Shown here: positions 45,975 to 56,144 of the stretch, piece after piece | How positions within the stretch are numbered: position 1 is the stretch's first letter | Layout: the number at the start of each line of letters is the position of its first letter | Assembly (NCBI GenBank): GCA_006384855.1 | Contig: VCJN01002248.1 | Location: 1 to 64,000 of the forward strand | DNA length: 64,000 nt | Direction of reading: 5' to 3' | Origin: Tetraselmis striata | Taxonomy: Eukaryota; Chlorophyta; Chlorodendrophyceae; Chlorodendrales; Chlorodendraceae | Notes under the pieces: model-generated | What the model was told of the DNA's origin: nothing | Database searches by the model: none | What the model saw: the letters and a program-made list of their open reading frames with translations, nothing else | Program-made: the position numbers and the translations under genes

Positions 45975-47314
45975 TCAGGCACTCTTGCTCTTGAAGCAGT
46001 TCCACGCCACGTAGGCTAACAGCAGCACCGGCCCAATGCAGCTGCAGATGATGACAGCCGCAACCATAGCCGGGGGCGTCACATTCATCTTGTCAGCCTG
46101 CCACAGGTAAGGGTTGTCCGAGGGGGTGTTGCCCGAGTCGCAGTAGTCCTCGCCGCACTTCACAAAGGCACGGAAGAACATGGCCGCGTTGGGCAGATCG
46201 CTCGGCGTGGTCCAGGTGATGGTGCCACCAGCAAGCTTGCTCTCGGGGGTGGCGCCATCGGGGAAGGCCACCACATACCTGCACTGCTTGTTCATGTTCT
46301 CCTGTGATTGCGGGGAACAGAAGGAAATACTGGTTGGTCAGACGCTTGGTCGCTCAAGCAGCATGCAGTTGAATATTATCACAACAGAGCTTGCAGCTGA
46401 GACAGCAACAAGCTCACCGTATAGGTGGTGCCCACAGCCCTCCAAGGCCTGCCGGCGGTATCAATCTCGGAAAAGCAAGCGCGCATCTCCAGATCGGTGG
46501 CACCCTCGACGGTGACAGCGGTGTAGGTGACGGCGATGGAGTCGCCGTTGTCATAGTTCACGGCGCCCTGCTCAGCCAGGCACACTGAAGGGAGAGCGCC
46601 GGCAGCCGCCTTGCAGTCCAGCTGGGGCATGACGATGCCGCTCACCGTGAGCTCGAAAGATATATCGGTCGCTGTGCCATTGACATCAGCGGCTGCAAGG
46701 GGTCAAGGGCGGTATGAGTCGGACGTATTGTCAGACATGAACGCCATAGCTACCACGCGACACAGAAACGGTGGCGGCGCCCGGGGTGGTGTGTGATTGT
46801 GCCCCCCCCGGGGGGGGGAGGGGGGGGGGTGCTCATAAACGCAACTACAGGTCGGCAAGTGGTACAATCGATCACTACCGGTATCCGCAGTTTCGGCGGA
46901 GCCGATAGGGTCCTGTTAGCGAGTGGTGGGTTTGGTTATACGTGGCGACGAGTCGGAGCGAGTGCGGAGCCGGCGCGCCGAGGAACACAGTTGCTCGCGG
47001 CGCAGCATGCGGGTGCTCTTCAACAACGTACGCCTGGTATCGGTGCCTCAGCGACTAGGCGTGAATGACTACCTGTGCTTGGCGTGGTCCGAGGGGCGCA
47101 GGGGGGGGGGGGGGGGGGCGATGAGGTGCTATTCTAGTTGGCACCAACTTGGCCGCGTTTGCACCAAGATGCGGCTGCGGTTCGGCCGGCAATTGGTTCT
47201 GGTAAGGATTATACGGCGCTGGTGGTGATGATCGCGGGGGGGGGGGGGGGGGGGGGGGGCACCTTTTACGGAGACTGAGAACAGCACCAGACACACAAGG
47301 GCGAGTCTCGACAT
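45975..47314 (-). CDS. NAR2: NAR2-like high-affinity nitrate transporter partner
   Basis: Three exons join in phase to 217 residues: 47314-47263, 46692-46418 and 46301-45975. In algae and plants NAR2 (NRT3) is a single-pass protein needed for NRT2 nitrate carriers to reach and work at the plasma membrane. The first exon codes a signal peptide (MSRLALVCLVLFSVSVKA). The lumenal part holds the family pattern VTYTAVTVEGAT...LEMRACFSEIDTAGRPWR, then MNKQCRYVV, and TITWTTPSDLPNAAMFFRAF. It ends in a clear transmembrane helix (PPAMVAAVIICSCIGPVLLLAYVAW) followed by NCFKSKSA. In Chlamydomonas NAR2 sits beside NRT2 and nitrate reductase genes; none of these is in this window. The assignment rests on the RACFS..DTAGRPWR and following blocks. 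Other algal surface proteins of similar build are possible. Confidence 0.72.
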
Positions 47315-48018
47315 CTTGCTGTTGCGAGTTTGCGTGAGCGTGCTTGACAATATCGATATGTTGGGAGGAGGTCGGATGAAGCGATGAGTTGTTGCCAAGG
47401 GACAGGCTGAGCTGCTGTTGCCAAATAGGAACTGGAGAGACACGCGGAGGTGGTTGCAATAAGAAGTATCAGAAGTCTGGCGGCGCCGGTACCGGTACCC
47501 GTCTACCTGCACCGGAAAGAATTTATTGTGTCGGTAGGTCAACAAGCGATGGGACTCCAGCCGACACCTCGAGGCGGACCGGCAGGACGTATAAAAACCG
47601 GTCGACGATGAGCGTAATATCCGACGATATATGAGTACCCGTGTACTCGTTCGTGCATACCGGTCCAAAAGTCAGCTTGTCCAATCGTCCAAAACGTCGA
47701 TTTCGACCCCTGCTTCTGGTAACAACTAAGCCCGTCTCCACTGGAAACGAATCAGATTTTCCGTTATTTATTGTCTGTGGTGTATAATAAGTTAATGCTA
47801 TAGCGCGACTACATGGTGTATTATGTTATCACGTGGCGGCACTCACATTAAATTGTCCCCATAATTCATCGTCTGCCAGTGTCCAGTGACAGTCGCAACA
47901 GGTACCAGGTACTGTACGGTACCGGTAACGGCATTACATGTGCATTTACGTGGATATTTCAGCACGTGGGACCCATGTGTTAGATAAATAATTTCCAGTA
48001 TTATCCTGATATCACGGA
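47315..48018. other. Promoter side of the NAR2-like gene; no further gene
   Basis: It contains clustered GGTACC/CCGGTACC palindromes (about 47484-47501, 47908-47930). Several ATA/TAT-rich patches lie around 47590-47850. A nitrogen-responsive promoter would be expected in the first few hundred bases, but I see no motif I can name. Confidence 0.35.
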
Positions 48019-49178
48019 GTTGGGTAAAAACTCCCCTGGGGTAGCACCACCAGCTATAGAGCATCATCACTGCACCGATGATGCGGGAATTGGATATTGC
48101 GCCCATAGAGGCTACGGCCGCTGCGGCACGGGCTCGGGCGTTCCTTAAAGCATCCGACTTGAATACATGTATAACCCATTTAGTAGATCAGCCAAGTCGG
48201 GACAACACGTGGACGTCGGGGACTGTGCGGTGGTTAGATCGACTAGCTAGGGCGAACGTAGGGCTAGCTGAGGGGGCGCACCTTCCACTTGAGTGGAGGT
48301 CACTAGCCGCGCGCGATGCCGCTAAGCTAGTAAAGGCATCGGTGTGGGCGCGTTACGAATCGTCGGTATCGTTAGCACGCAATAACACCTGGGGTATATA
48401 TGTCCAGGCGTCCTATGCGTCAAACCCGTTGGCACAGTACGGTGTGGGTGTCCCCGCGGGGGTTGTGGCCGGGTTGCACATTATGATACAATTACGCACC
48501 CGAGTATTTCCCACCGCCCGCCGATTGGCCCGGATTCATGCCATGCCTGAGCGGTTTCTTGAACACTGCCCTGCATGTGGCGGAGGTGAATCTGAGACTA
48601 TCGAACATATGTTGGTGGAGTGCCCGCGGTGGGGGTATCACCGTCATAATTTTGGGTTGTTAGTTCCGGAGTTCAGGGATTTTATTAGTAGTCAGGTTAG
48701 TGCGTCAACGCCTGAGGACTTAACTGCCTTTATTTTGGGCGGGGTCCCCCCCTCCCTTCACGGCGCCATGGATTTTACTGGGAATGGGAAAATTTTCCAG
48801 CTATGGCGTCGGGCCCTCCCTCACATTGCCTGTTTTGTTGCACATGTATCGCACTCCCGAAATGCTTTGCTCCGCGGGTTGGGGCTTGCCCCAACTCGCA
48901 TTACTCGAATGGGCCGACGCCCAAACGGGTAGGGCGGACCTTTCGTGGTCAGTGCCGGGAATTTTGATGGCAGTGTTTTAGACGGTGATCCAACAGTGTT
49001 GGAAATTCCGTCACTAGCCTCCAATTAGTCTTGCGAAATGCTTCGGCATTTTTCTTGAATACTATAACGGAGCGTCGCCTACCCAGGGCTTTCCGTAACT
49101 GGATTGCTGCCTAAACGGCCGTCGTAGAGACGCTGCAAGGGTTTCACTGGTGCAGGTCCTGTCCCGGGGGCGAAAAAA
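48019..49178 (+). mobile_element. 5'-truncated LINE (non-LTR retrotransposon) with A-rich 3' end
   Basis: The remaining frame (48078-48932) is the C-terminal part of a LINE polyprotein. It is followed by about 245 bases of untranslated sequence ending GGGGGCGAAAAAA. The same 3' end recurs at 22.7 and 38.0 kb, both with target-site duplications, proving retrotransposition. For this copy a weak 8-base match, ATCACGGA, occurs at 48011-48018 and just after the A-run at about 49182; if it is the target duplication, the insert starts at 48019. The reverse-transcriptase core is missing from this copy. Confidence 0.85.
48078..48932 (+). CDS. LINE polyprotein, C-terminal region with zinc-binding motif
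   Basis: The frame of 284 codons has the closing part of a non-LTR reverse-transcriptase protein: a helical region (WLDRLARANVGLAEGAHLP, RDAAKLVKASVWARYE), then VVAGLHIMIQLRTRVFPT, and a CCHC-like knuckle CPACGGGESETIEHMLVECPRW-type segment (Cys at CPAC, His at IEHML, Cys at VECP), which is the zf-RVT feature downstream of LINE reverse transcriptases. The start codon shown is only the first ATG in the truncated copy, so the product is probably not functional. The frame has no internal stop, which suggests a fairly recent insertion. Confidence 0.8.
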   Translation: MMRELDIAPIEATAAAARARAFLKASDLNTCITHLVDQPSRDNTWTSGTVRWLDRLARANVGLAEGAHLPLEWRSLAARDAAKLVKASVWARYESSVSLARNNTWGIYVQASYASNPLAQYGVGVPAGVVAGLHIMIQLRTRVFPTARRLARIHAMPERFLEHCPACGGGESETIEHMLVECPRWGYHRHNFGLLVPEFRDFISSQVSASTPEDLTAFILGGVPPSLHGAMDFTGNGKIFQLWRRALPHIACFVAHVSHSRNALLRGLGLAPTRITRMGRRPNG

Positions 49179-49235
49179 GAAATCACGGAATGATGGAACA
49201 TCAGCACCGGCAGACCGGAGTGAGTCGCCGCATTG

Positions 49236-50345
49236 CATGTTGTAACCAAAAAGTAATTGTATGCTGTGGAATTAAACTGGAATTGCCATGGTAAGCATTG
49301 TTTCACGACACCATCAGCGATGTGTTGACCTGTCAATATTTTGAAGGCGTGAATGCTTCAGAATATAAGTAGGGTCGGCAGCCCCTGCCGCCCCTGCCGC
49401 CATGTTAGCCCCTGCCGCCATGTTAGCAGTACATTTGCATGAGAAGTGTCTCTCAGGTAAGTCATCCATATAATTTATTCTGGAACTGTCGCTAAGTTCC
49501 AATGGACATAATGTATAGATTTCTTTTCCCTCTACTTTCGGCATTGTTCCAATGTCGTGAGTTGACTAGCCTCAACTCTTGATGTAGGTCTATCTATCAT
49601 ACACTTATCGGCCTTGTGCTGTGCATCCAATACTGGCGAGACACGAGCGCCTTCTCTGACTCATCTATGGGAGGTTGCCAGTGCTGCAGGGGCAGGCGTT
49701 GGCCCGAAAGGGCCCCGCGGTGTGCTTGCTCCTTCCTGGGTGTCGGCATCCCCAACTGTGCGCATGCTATTTCTGGCAATTCCATCGCTGTCCACAGCAG
49801 CACCGTACTGTGCAGTGACACTAAGGCGGCTACGGGTGAGAGACCCGTGACTCAGCCTACCGGGGTGGGGGCAGTAGGCTGCGCGGGGGTAGCAGAGGGG
49901 TGCAGCGCCCGCCCCCCGTGTTGCATGGCGCAACGACTCAGCATCCCGCACGCGGCCATCACCCAGGCGCATGCCCCCTTCTCTTGACGCTCTCCCTGCA
50001 ATCAAAAAGTAATTGCATGCTGTGGAAACTGGAATTGCCATGTTAAGCATTGTTTCACGACACCATCAGCGATGTGTTGACCTCTCAATATTTTGAAGGC
50101 GTGAATGCTTCAGAATATAAGTAGGGTCGGCAGCCCCTGCCGCCATGTTAGCAGTACATTTGCATGAGAAGTGTCTCTCAGGTAAGTCATCCATATAATT
50201 TATTATGGAATAGTCGCTAAGTTCCAATGGACATAATATATAGATTTCTTTTCCCTCTACTTTCGGCACTGTTCCAATGTCATGAGTTGACTAGCCTCAA
50301 CTCTTGATGTAGGTCTATCTATCATACACTTATCGGCCTTGTGCT
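49236..50345. repeat. Tandem duplication; second copy interrupted by the Mutator-like transposon
   Basis: The segment 49236-49619 recurs at 50000-50345 (for example GCGATGTGTTGACCTSTCAATA and TCGCTAAGTTCCAATGGACA). The spacer that follows copy 1 from 49620 (GCATCCAATACTGGCGAGAC) reappears at 56155, behind the transposon. So a unit of about 0.76 kb was duplicated and the transposon later entered copy 2. Short internal repeats of GCCCCTGCCGCC and ATGTTAG distinguish the copies. The ORFs here are not supported as genes. Confidence 0.85.
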
Positions 50346-50646
50346 GGGAATGGGACAAGATACTAGCGTAAACGGTAGAGGCCACTATACTTCACTTATG
50401 ACTCACTGAAAATGGGACAATTTACTAGCTTTAAACCCTGTGCAGGTTTTTAGGGTTCGCGTGTACTGGCACAAAGTACATGATCACTTGGTGGCGGCGG
50501 AACGAGGCAGAGGCGGCGGGTCGAGGCAGGTTCTCCGAAGGTAGGTAGGTAGGTAGGTTGCCGCGAAGTCGGGGCAGTTCTCCGTTTCCCACACCTGCCT
50601 AACAGTTCTCGCTGAAACAAGTAGGAAGTAGGGCTGCGGGGTCAGT

Positions 50647-51309
50647 ATGGGTTCCCCCTTGCGGGCTATACACGAACTTCGCGCCGCACTCGGGGAGGTG
50701 CGGGAACTCATTCAAGATCATGAGGGAATGATGAGTAGGGAAGTTCTTCTCGAGATGGCAACAAGTTGTATCGGGTCTGCCGTTGGCCGGCCCGTCTCCT
50801 CGCGTGGGGCAGCCTTGCGTGATGTTGCGACCTTGGAAGAGTCGTTAAGGGGGGGTGCCCAGCGCCCCACTGCGTCTTTGGCCGAAGTAGTGGCGTCTAA
50901 AGAGGGTGCCGCAGGCAGCCCCGGCATGCAAGGCAGCGCTAGGCGTTCCGACACGGCAGTTGCAGGCGCCCCACGGCCCACCCCGGCTGAGGATGAGGTA
51001 CAACCACACCATATCGGTAGTCACTGGCTTCCTGCCGAAGACGGCCACACTGAATATGCCGACTACAAAGCGGTCAAGTCGGTGATCTCAGGCCTCCCTA
51101 CTAAATGGCGATTTTTGTATGCCTCGGCGGCTACAAAGGTATGCTGCCCCTCGTCAAATAATTTCCGCGTGCAGGTAGCAGTCACCTGCGGTCGAACCAA
51201 CGGATACATTGCAGCAAGGCCGCCCACCTTGCGACTGGCGTCGCTTCTTTTGAGGCCGGTTGCGACTATGCGGCAGCAAGGCGAGGGGGTACGTCGCTCG
51301 TGCAGCTAG
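50647..51309 (+). CDS. Unrecognised ORF near the left end of the MULE
   Basis: This is a 220-codon frame starting MGSPLRAIHELRAALGEVRE. The first 40 residues look helical or coiled-coil; then comes an Ala/Gly/Pro-rich linker and a compact segment, GSHWLPAEDGHTEYADYKAV, followed by PTKWRFLYASAATKVCCPSS and VQVAVTCGRTNGYIA. The last part has a Cys/aromatic pattern like the N-terminal DNA-binding modules of MULE or FAR1-type proteins, but that is only a guess. The final 30 codons run into the tandem array and are probably intron. A splice after about 51170 is likely. Confidence 0.4.
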   Translation: MGSPLRAIHELRAALGEVRELIQDHEGMMSREVLLEMATSCIGSAVGRPVSSRGAALRDVATLEESLRGGAQRPTASLAEVVASKEGAAGSPGMQGSARRSDTAVAGAPRPTPAEDEVQPHHIGSHWLPAEDGHTEYADYKAVKSVISGLPTKWRFLYASAATKVCCPSSNNFRVQVAVTCGRTNGYIAARPPTLRLASLLLRPVATMRQQGEGVRRSCS

Positions 51310-52885
51310 CAGTCGGGGGGATGTGGGTAGGTTGAACGCGCAATGGCGACATAAGTAGCAAGCCATAAAAATGCAAAGGTGGACAACAACATTATGTCGC
51401 AGCAAGGCCGACCACCTTGGCGACGTGTGTCGCTTCTTTTGAGGGCGGCTGCGACTCGTTGGCGGCGGGCGAGGAGATGCGTCTCTTGTGCCAGCTTTTG
51501 CACTCCGGGGCTGTGGGTCGAATGTGCGATGGCGACATTATAAATAGCAAGCCGAAAACTGAAACAGCCCAGCATAGCCTTACCTCGCAGAAAGGCCGCC
51601 CACCTTGGCGACTCGCGGCGCCTCTTGCAAGCCGGCTGCGACTCGTCGGTAGCAAGGCGAGGTGGTGCGTCGCTCGTGCCAGCTTTTGCACTCGGGGGCT
51701 GTCGGACGAACGTGCGATGGCGACATAATTAGCAAGTCGGAAACTAACTAAAACAACCTAGCATAGCCTTACAGCATCGCAGTAAGGTCACCCACCTTGG
51801 CGACTCCCGGCGCCTCTTGCGAGCCGGCTGCGACTCGTCGGCAGCAAGGCGAGGGGGTGCGTCGCTCGGGGGCTGTGGGTCGAACGTGCGATGGTGACGT
51901 AAGTAGCAAGCCATAAAAATGCAAAGGTGGACAACAACATTATGTCGCAGCAAGGCCGACCACCTTGGCGACGTGCGTCGCTTCTTTTGAGGGCGGCTGC
52001 GACTCGTTGGCGGGGGCGAGGAGATGCGTCGCTTGTGCAAGCTTTTGCACTCGGGGCTGTGGGTCGAATGTGCGATGGCGACATTATAATTAGCAAGCCG
52101 AAAACTGAAACAGCCCAGCATAGCCTTACCTCGCAGAAAGGCCGCCCACCTTGGCGACTCGCGGCGCCTCTTGCAAGCCGGCTGCGACTCGTCGGTAGCA
52201 AGGCGAGGTGGTGCGTCGCTCGTGCCAGCTTTTGCACTCGGGGGCTGTCGGACGAACGTGCGATGGCGACATAATTAGCAAGTCGGAAACTAACTAAAAC
52301 AACCTAGCATAGCCTTACAGCATCGCAGTAAGGTCACCCACCTTGGCGACTCCCGGCGCCTCTTGCGAGCCGGCTGCGACTCGTCGGCAGCAAGGCGAGG
52401 GGGTGCGTCGCTCGGTGGCTGTGGGTGGAACGTGCGATGGCGGCATAATAATTAGCAAGCCGGAAACTACATGAGCCCATAACCCATAGCCTTACGTCAC
52501 AGCAAGGCCGTCCACCTTGGCGAATTGCGTCGCTTCATTTGAGGCCGGCTGCGACTCGTCGGCAGCAAGGCAAGGGGGTGCGTCGCTCGTGCCAGCTTTT
52601 GCAATTGGGGGCTGTTGGGTCGAACGTGCGATGGCGACATAATTAGCAAGCCGAAAACAACTGAAGCCCAGGATAACCTTACATCGCAGCACGGCCGCCC
52701 ACCTTGGCGACTGGCGTTGCTTCTATCAAGGCCGGCTGCAACTCGTCGGCAGCTGGGGCAGGGAGTGCGTTGCTCGTGCTAGTTTTTGGAGTCGGGGGCT
52801 GTCAGTCGAACGTGTAATGGCGACATAATTAGCAAGCCGTATAAAAATACAAAGGTGCACCACAACATTATATCGCAGCACGGCC
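51195..52885. repeat. Higher-order tandem array inside the MULE, left block
   Basis: Units of about 182-190 bp, each with a version of GCAAGGCCGCCCACCTTGGCG, GGCTGCGACTCGTCGGCAGC and GTGCGATGGCGACATAATTA, begin near 51209, 51398, 51583, 51775, 51945, 52131, 52322, 52497, 52685 and 52871. The three units from 51394 recur almost exactly from 51941, an offset of 547 bases: a higher-order repeat. Reading frames are not conserved between units, so a coding role is unlikely. Confidence 0.88.
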
Positions 52886-52940
52886 AGCCTCCCCCCCCTC
52901 TCCACCATGCCCTCCATCCCGCCTTTTCCGCATCTCTTAC

Positions 52941-53230
52941 AATGGGCATGGTGGTTGTCGCGCCTTTAGCCTCCGAGCCGCTGGCATCCGGCACGCCCTC
53001 ACCACCGCCTAATGCTAGCGCCAGTCAAGAGAGTGTGGCTGCCGACGCGCCGGCTCCCTGCCCGCCGCTCTCCCCCGCGTGGCTATCGCTAGGCGTAGGC
53101 AAGCCATCGGCCGCATCGCCAGCGGCAGCCGCCAAACTCGGCGACATGTCTGCCGCGGGCGGGCCCTGCCCCTGACCCGCCACTGACTGCGTATCGGCCC
53201 AGCGAGGTCCAATGGCCAGGGCCGCCACGC
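52941..53230 (-). CDS. Inner copy of a duplicated exon in the MULE, unknown product
   Basis: On the minus strand the frame AALAIGPRWADTQSVAGQGQ, then PPAADMSPSL, AGESGGQGAGASAAT and VPDASGSEA ends in ATT followed by a GTAAGA donor (GT at 52940-52939). The same exon lies at 55226-55530 with the frame kept despite many base differences, so it was translated at some time. The protein is Ala/Gly/Ser/Pro-rich and probably disordered; I recognise no family. Confidence 0.45.
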
Positions 53231-54300
53231 GACGAGAGCGTTTGGCATGCGGGTTAGGAGCAGCGCCGCGAGGGGGTTCGTCGCTCGGGCCAGCTTTTGC
53301 GCTTGGAGTCTGCGGGGGCCAACGTGCGATGGCGACTCAATTAGCATGCCGTAAAAGTAACAAGTGCGCAACGGCAACAAAGGTGCAGCGGGTCCAACCC
53401 ACCTTGGCGACATGAGGCGCCCCTGTCGAGGCCGGCTGCGACTCGGGAGCAGCGCTTCGAGGGGGTGCGTCGCTCGGGCAAGCCTCTGCGCTCGGGGTAT
53501 GCGGGGCCAACGTGCGATTTCGACTCTATTAGCGAGCCGTAAAAGTAATAGGTGCGCAATGGCAACACGTGCAACGGGGCCAACCCACCTTGACGACTCG
53601 CGTCGCCCTTGTCGAGGCTGGCTGCGGCTCGGCAGCAGGCACGCGAGGGGGTGCGTCAACACGACTACCATACAACACGACTGCCACTCCGAGTACCAGG
53701 TCACCCAGGCGCGCATTGTCGCGTATACCAACAGCAGGCGAGGATTGCTGCCCCAACCTTGTCGCTTCTTGCAAGCCGTCCACAGAGTTTGGTGTCGACT
53801 GAAGTGCGTTTCTGCGGGCGACAACGTTTCCTGCGACTGCGACGAGTCCAGAAGGTGCCGGCAGTGCAGCCACCTTTATCTATGGCGGGCACTTTTGCAT
53901 ACATCACCAGGGTCTCAGGCTCCGCTGCGCCCGGCACCACTTCAGCGGTGCCCACCCCATAGTAGAGCTGGCGATCCTGCGCTCCGCCCTCTTCCTCACG
54001 TCCTGGGGAACGATGGACCAGGACCGCGGCGGCTTGACTGCAGCGGATGGGACGGACTTGTGCGGTGCTCCGGGGGAGGTGGGTGAAGAGGAAGTGACGG
54101 GAGTGGCAATAATCGGCGGCGGGATCGCTCCTCACGGCCGCGCTTGGAGCCAGCACCACCCTGCCCGCGTTTGCCCTTGCCTTTTCCCCCTTTTTGCTTC
54201 TCCCGGCCTGCACAGGCGTCACCAAAGGATTGCCGCAACTGTGAGCAAACTGTGAGGGTCGTTCAGGCCTTTTGCAGCGGGGGCAGCGGGTGCGTCGCTG
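53230..54300 (-). other. Central MULE segment with possible leftward exons
   Basis: Between the two array blocks lie three more array units in altered form (about 53230-53640). After them comes a stretch with leftward frames of natural composition: about 54238-54000 (FGDACAGREKQKGGKGKGK, a Lys/Gly-rich basic stretch) and about 53870-53680 (NALQSTPNSVDGLQEATRLG, ARLGDLVLGVAVVLYG). They may be exons of the same leftward gene as 55226-55687. I could not chain them in phase with confidence. Confidence 0.35.
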
Positions 54301-55165
54301 GTGCCAGATTTTGCAGTCGGGAGGTATGGGTCGAATGTGCGATGGCGTCTACATAATCAGCAAGTCGGAAACTAAAAAAAGTCAACATAGCCTTACATCG
54401 CAGCAAGGCCGCCCACCTTGCGACTGGCGTCGCTTCTTTTGAGGCCGGTTGCGACTCGCCGACAGCAAGGCGAGGGGGTGCGTCGCTCGTGCAGCTAGCA
54501 GTCGGGGGGGGGGGGGGGGGGGGGTCGAACGCGCGATGGCGACATATTTAGCAAGCCATAAAAATGCAAAGGTGGATAACATCATTATGTCGCAGCAAGG
54601 CCGCCCGCCTTGGCGACGTGCGTCGCCTCGGTTGAAGCCGGCTGCGACTCGTCAGCATCGGGCGAGGGGATGCGTCGCTCGTGCAAGGTTTGGGACTCGG
54701 GGGCTATCGGTGGAACGTGCGATGGCGGCACAATAATTAGCAAGCCGGAAACTGCAAAAGCCTAGCTTAACCTTATATCGCAGCAAAGCCGCCCACCCTT
54801 GCGACTGGTGGCGCATGCGAGCCGGCGGCGACTCGTCGGCAGCAAGGCAAGGGGGTGCGTCGCTCGTGCTTTGCAATCGGGGGCTGTGGGTCGAACGCGC
54901 GATGGCGACATAACTAGCAAGCCGGAAACAACATAAGCCCAGGACAGCAACCTTACATCGCAGCAAGGCCGCCCACCTTGGCGACTGGCGTTGCTTCTTT
55001 TGAGGCCGGCTGCAACTCGTCGGCAGCGGGGGCAGGGAGTGCGTTGCTCGTGCTAGTTTTTGGAGTCGGGGGCTGTCAGTCGAACGTGTAATGGCGACAT
55101 AATTAGCAAGCCGTATAAAAATGCAAAGGTGCACCACACTACCACAGCATTACATCACAGCACGG
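54290..55165. repeat. Higher-order tandem array inside the MULE, right block
   Basis: It continues the array of the left block: units near 54396, 54588, 54775 and 54956, with a truncated one at about 55148. The last unit and its 3' side (about 54975-55460) repeat the stretch 52700-53190 of the left block, including the exon, so block plus exon were duplicated together. A G-run (54507-54524) and a C-run (about 55169-55191) interrupt it. Confidence 0.82.
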
Positions 55166-55225
55166 CCACAACCCCCCCCCCCCCCCCCCCCCCGCCCTCC
55201 ATCCCGCCTATTCCACAGCTCTTAC

Positions 55226-55687
55226 CGTGAGCATGGTGGTTGTCGCGCCTTTACCAGCCTCCGAGCCGCTGGCATCCGGCACGCCCCCACCCCCGCCTAA
55301 TGCGAGCGCAAGTCCACAGGGTGTGGCTGCCGACGCGCCGGCTCCCTGCCCGCCGCTCTCCCCAGCCTGGCTATCGCTATGCGTAGGCCAGCCCTCGCCC
55401 GCATCGCCAGCGACAGCCAAGCTCGGCGACATGTCTGCCGCTGGCGGGCCCTGCCCCTGACCCGCCACTGACTGCGTATCGGCCCGGCTAGGTCCAACGG
55501 CAAGGGCCGCCACGCGACGAGAGCGTTGGGTGGGGGCACGTCGAGCAGACGAAGCCCTCGGTCGAGCGGGTCGGGCGGACCGGCTGGCAGACTCTCGAGA
55601 GGGTGGCCGCGTGCGGGGGGGAGCGGGGGGGGGGGGGGGGGGGTTGCTAGGCACCTCCATCGCGATGGGACCTACCCCAGCCTGCAT
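55226..55687 (-). CDS. First exon of a leftward MULE gene, unknown product
   Basis: The ATG at 55687 opens MQAGVGPIAMEVPSN, followed by a Pro run, an Arg/Ser/Ala-rich basic stretch (SRESASRSARPARPRASS), then the duplicated domain VAALAVGPSRADTQSVAGQG to SGSEAGKGATTTMLT, with a strong donor ACG followed by GTAAGAG at 55225. An upstream acceptor (GACTTGCAG) may exist, so the true start is uncertain. Composition suggests a disordered, possibly nucleic-acid-binding protein. It could be a captured host gene fragment (Pack-MULE style) or the element's own accessory gene. Confidence 0.45.
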
Positions 55688-56144
55688 GGCAGTAACCGAT
55701 AGCGCGAGCTGCAAGTCTCTATAGCTGCCTACTCACCAGCCGTGCAGACCTACGCCGAAGGTAGGCGGAGTCCGTTCATGTCACGGATCCGGGCGTTCGC
55801 GCCTTTTTGTGTAAGTTAAGACCCTGCATGCCTGTGTCGCGTGGGATCCTTACCTATGAATTGTCGCTAACTGTCTGCCACGGCCCGGTTTGGGTTCTGG
55901 GCAGCCTTGGCGGTGGTGGAAAGGTATACTAGTAGCGACTAGTAGTACTGCGCAGCCCCCCCTCCACTCGAGTGGGCGGGATAAGGGATGGCGGCGGCGA
56001 CGGCGAGTACAGTACTTTGCGCTGTATATGTATGTCTGTAGTACATTGTTTGGCGGGTGAGCTAGTAAATTGTTCCATTTTCAGTGAGTCAAAAGTGAAG
56101 TATAGTGGCCTCTACCGTTTACGCTAGTATATTGCGCTTTTCTC

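Larger units (their letters stand above)
50346..56144. mobile_element. Mutator-like (MULE) DNA transposon, 5.8 kb, 85-bp TIRs, 9-bp TSD
   Basis: The terminal inverted repeats 50346-50430 and 56060-56144 match at about 77 of 85 positions; the outermost 14 bases are the most diverged. The 9-base direct repeat CCTTGTGCT flanks the element at 50337-50345 and 56145-56153. The undisrupted sister sequence at 49609-49630 has it once, which acts as an internal empty site. Long TIRs plus a 9-bp target duplication are the hallmark of Mutator-like elements. Inside are a rightward ORF (50647), a leftward exon set with an exon duplication, and a large 182/547-bp array. I see no diagnostic MULE transposase domain, so the element may be non-autonomous or diverged. 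Confidence 0.85.

Noticed and set aside
49236-50345. LTRs of a small retroelement
   Set aside because: The two direct repeats enclose only about 380 bases with no coding sense, and the spacer itself recurs after the second copy (56155), which shows a tandem duplication.
51195-55165. A CRISPR-like array
   Set aside because: Units are 182-190 bp without alternating unique spacers and lie inside a eukaryotic transposon with TIRs.
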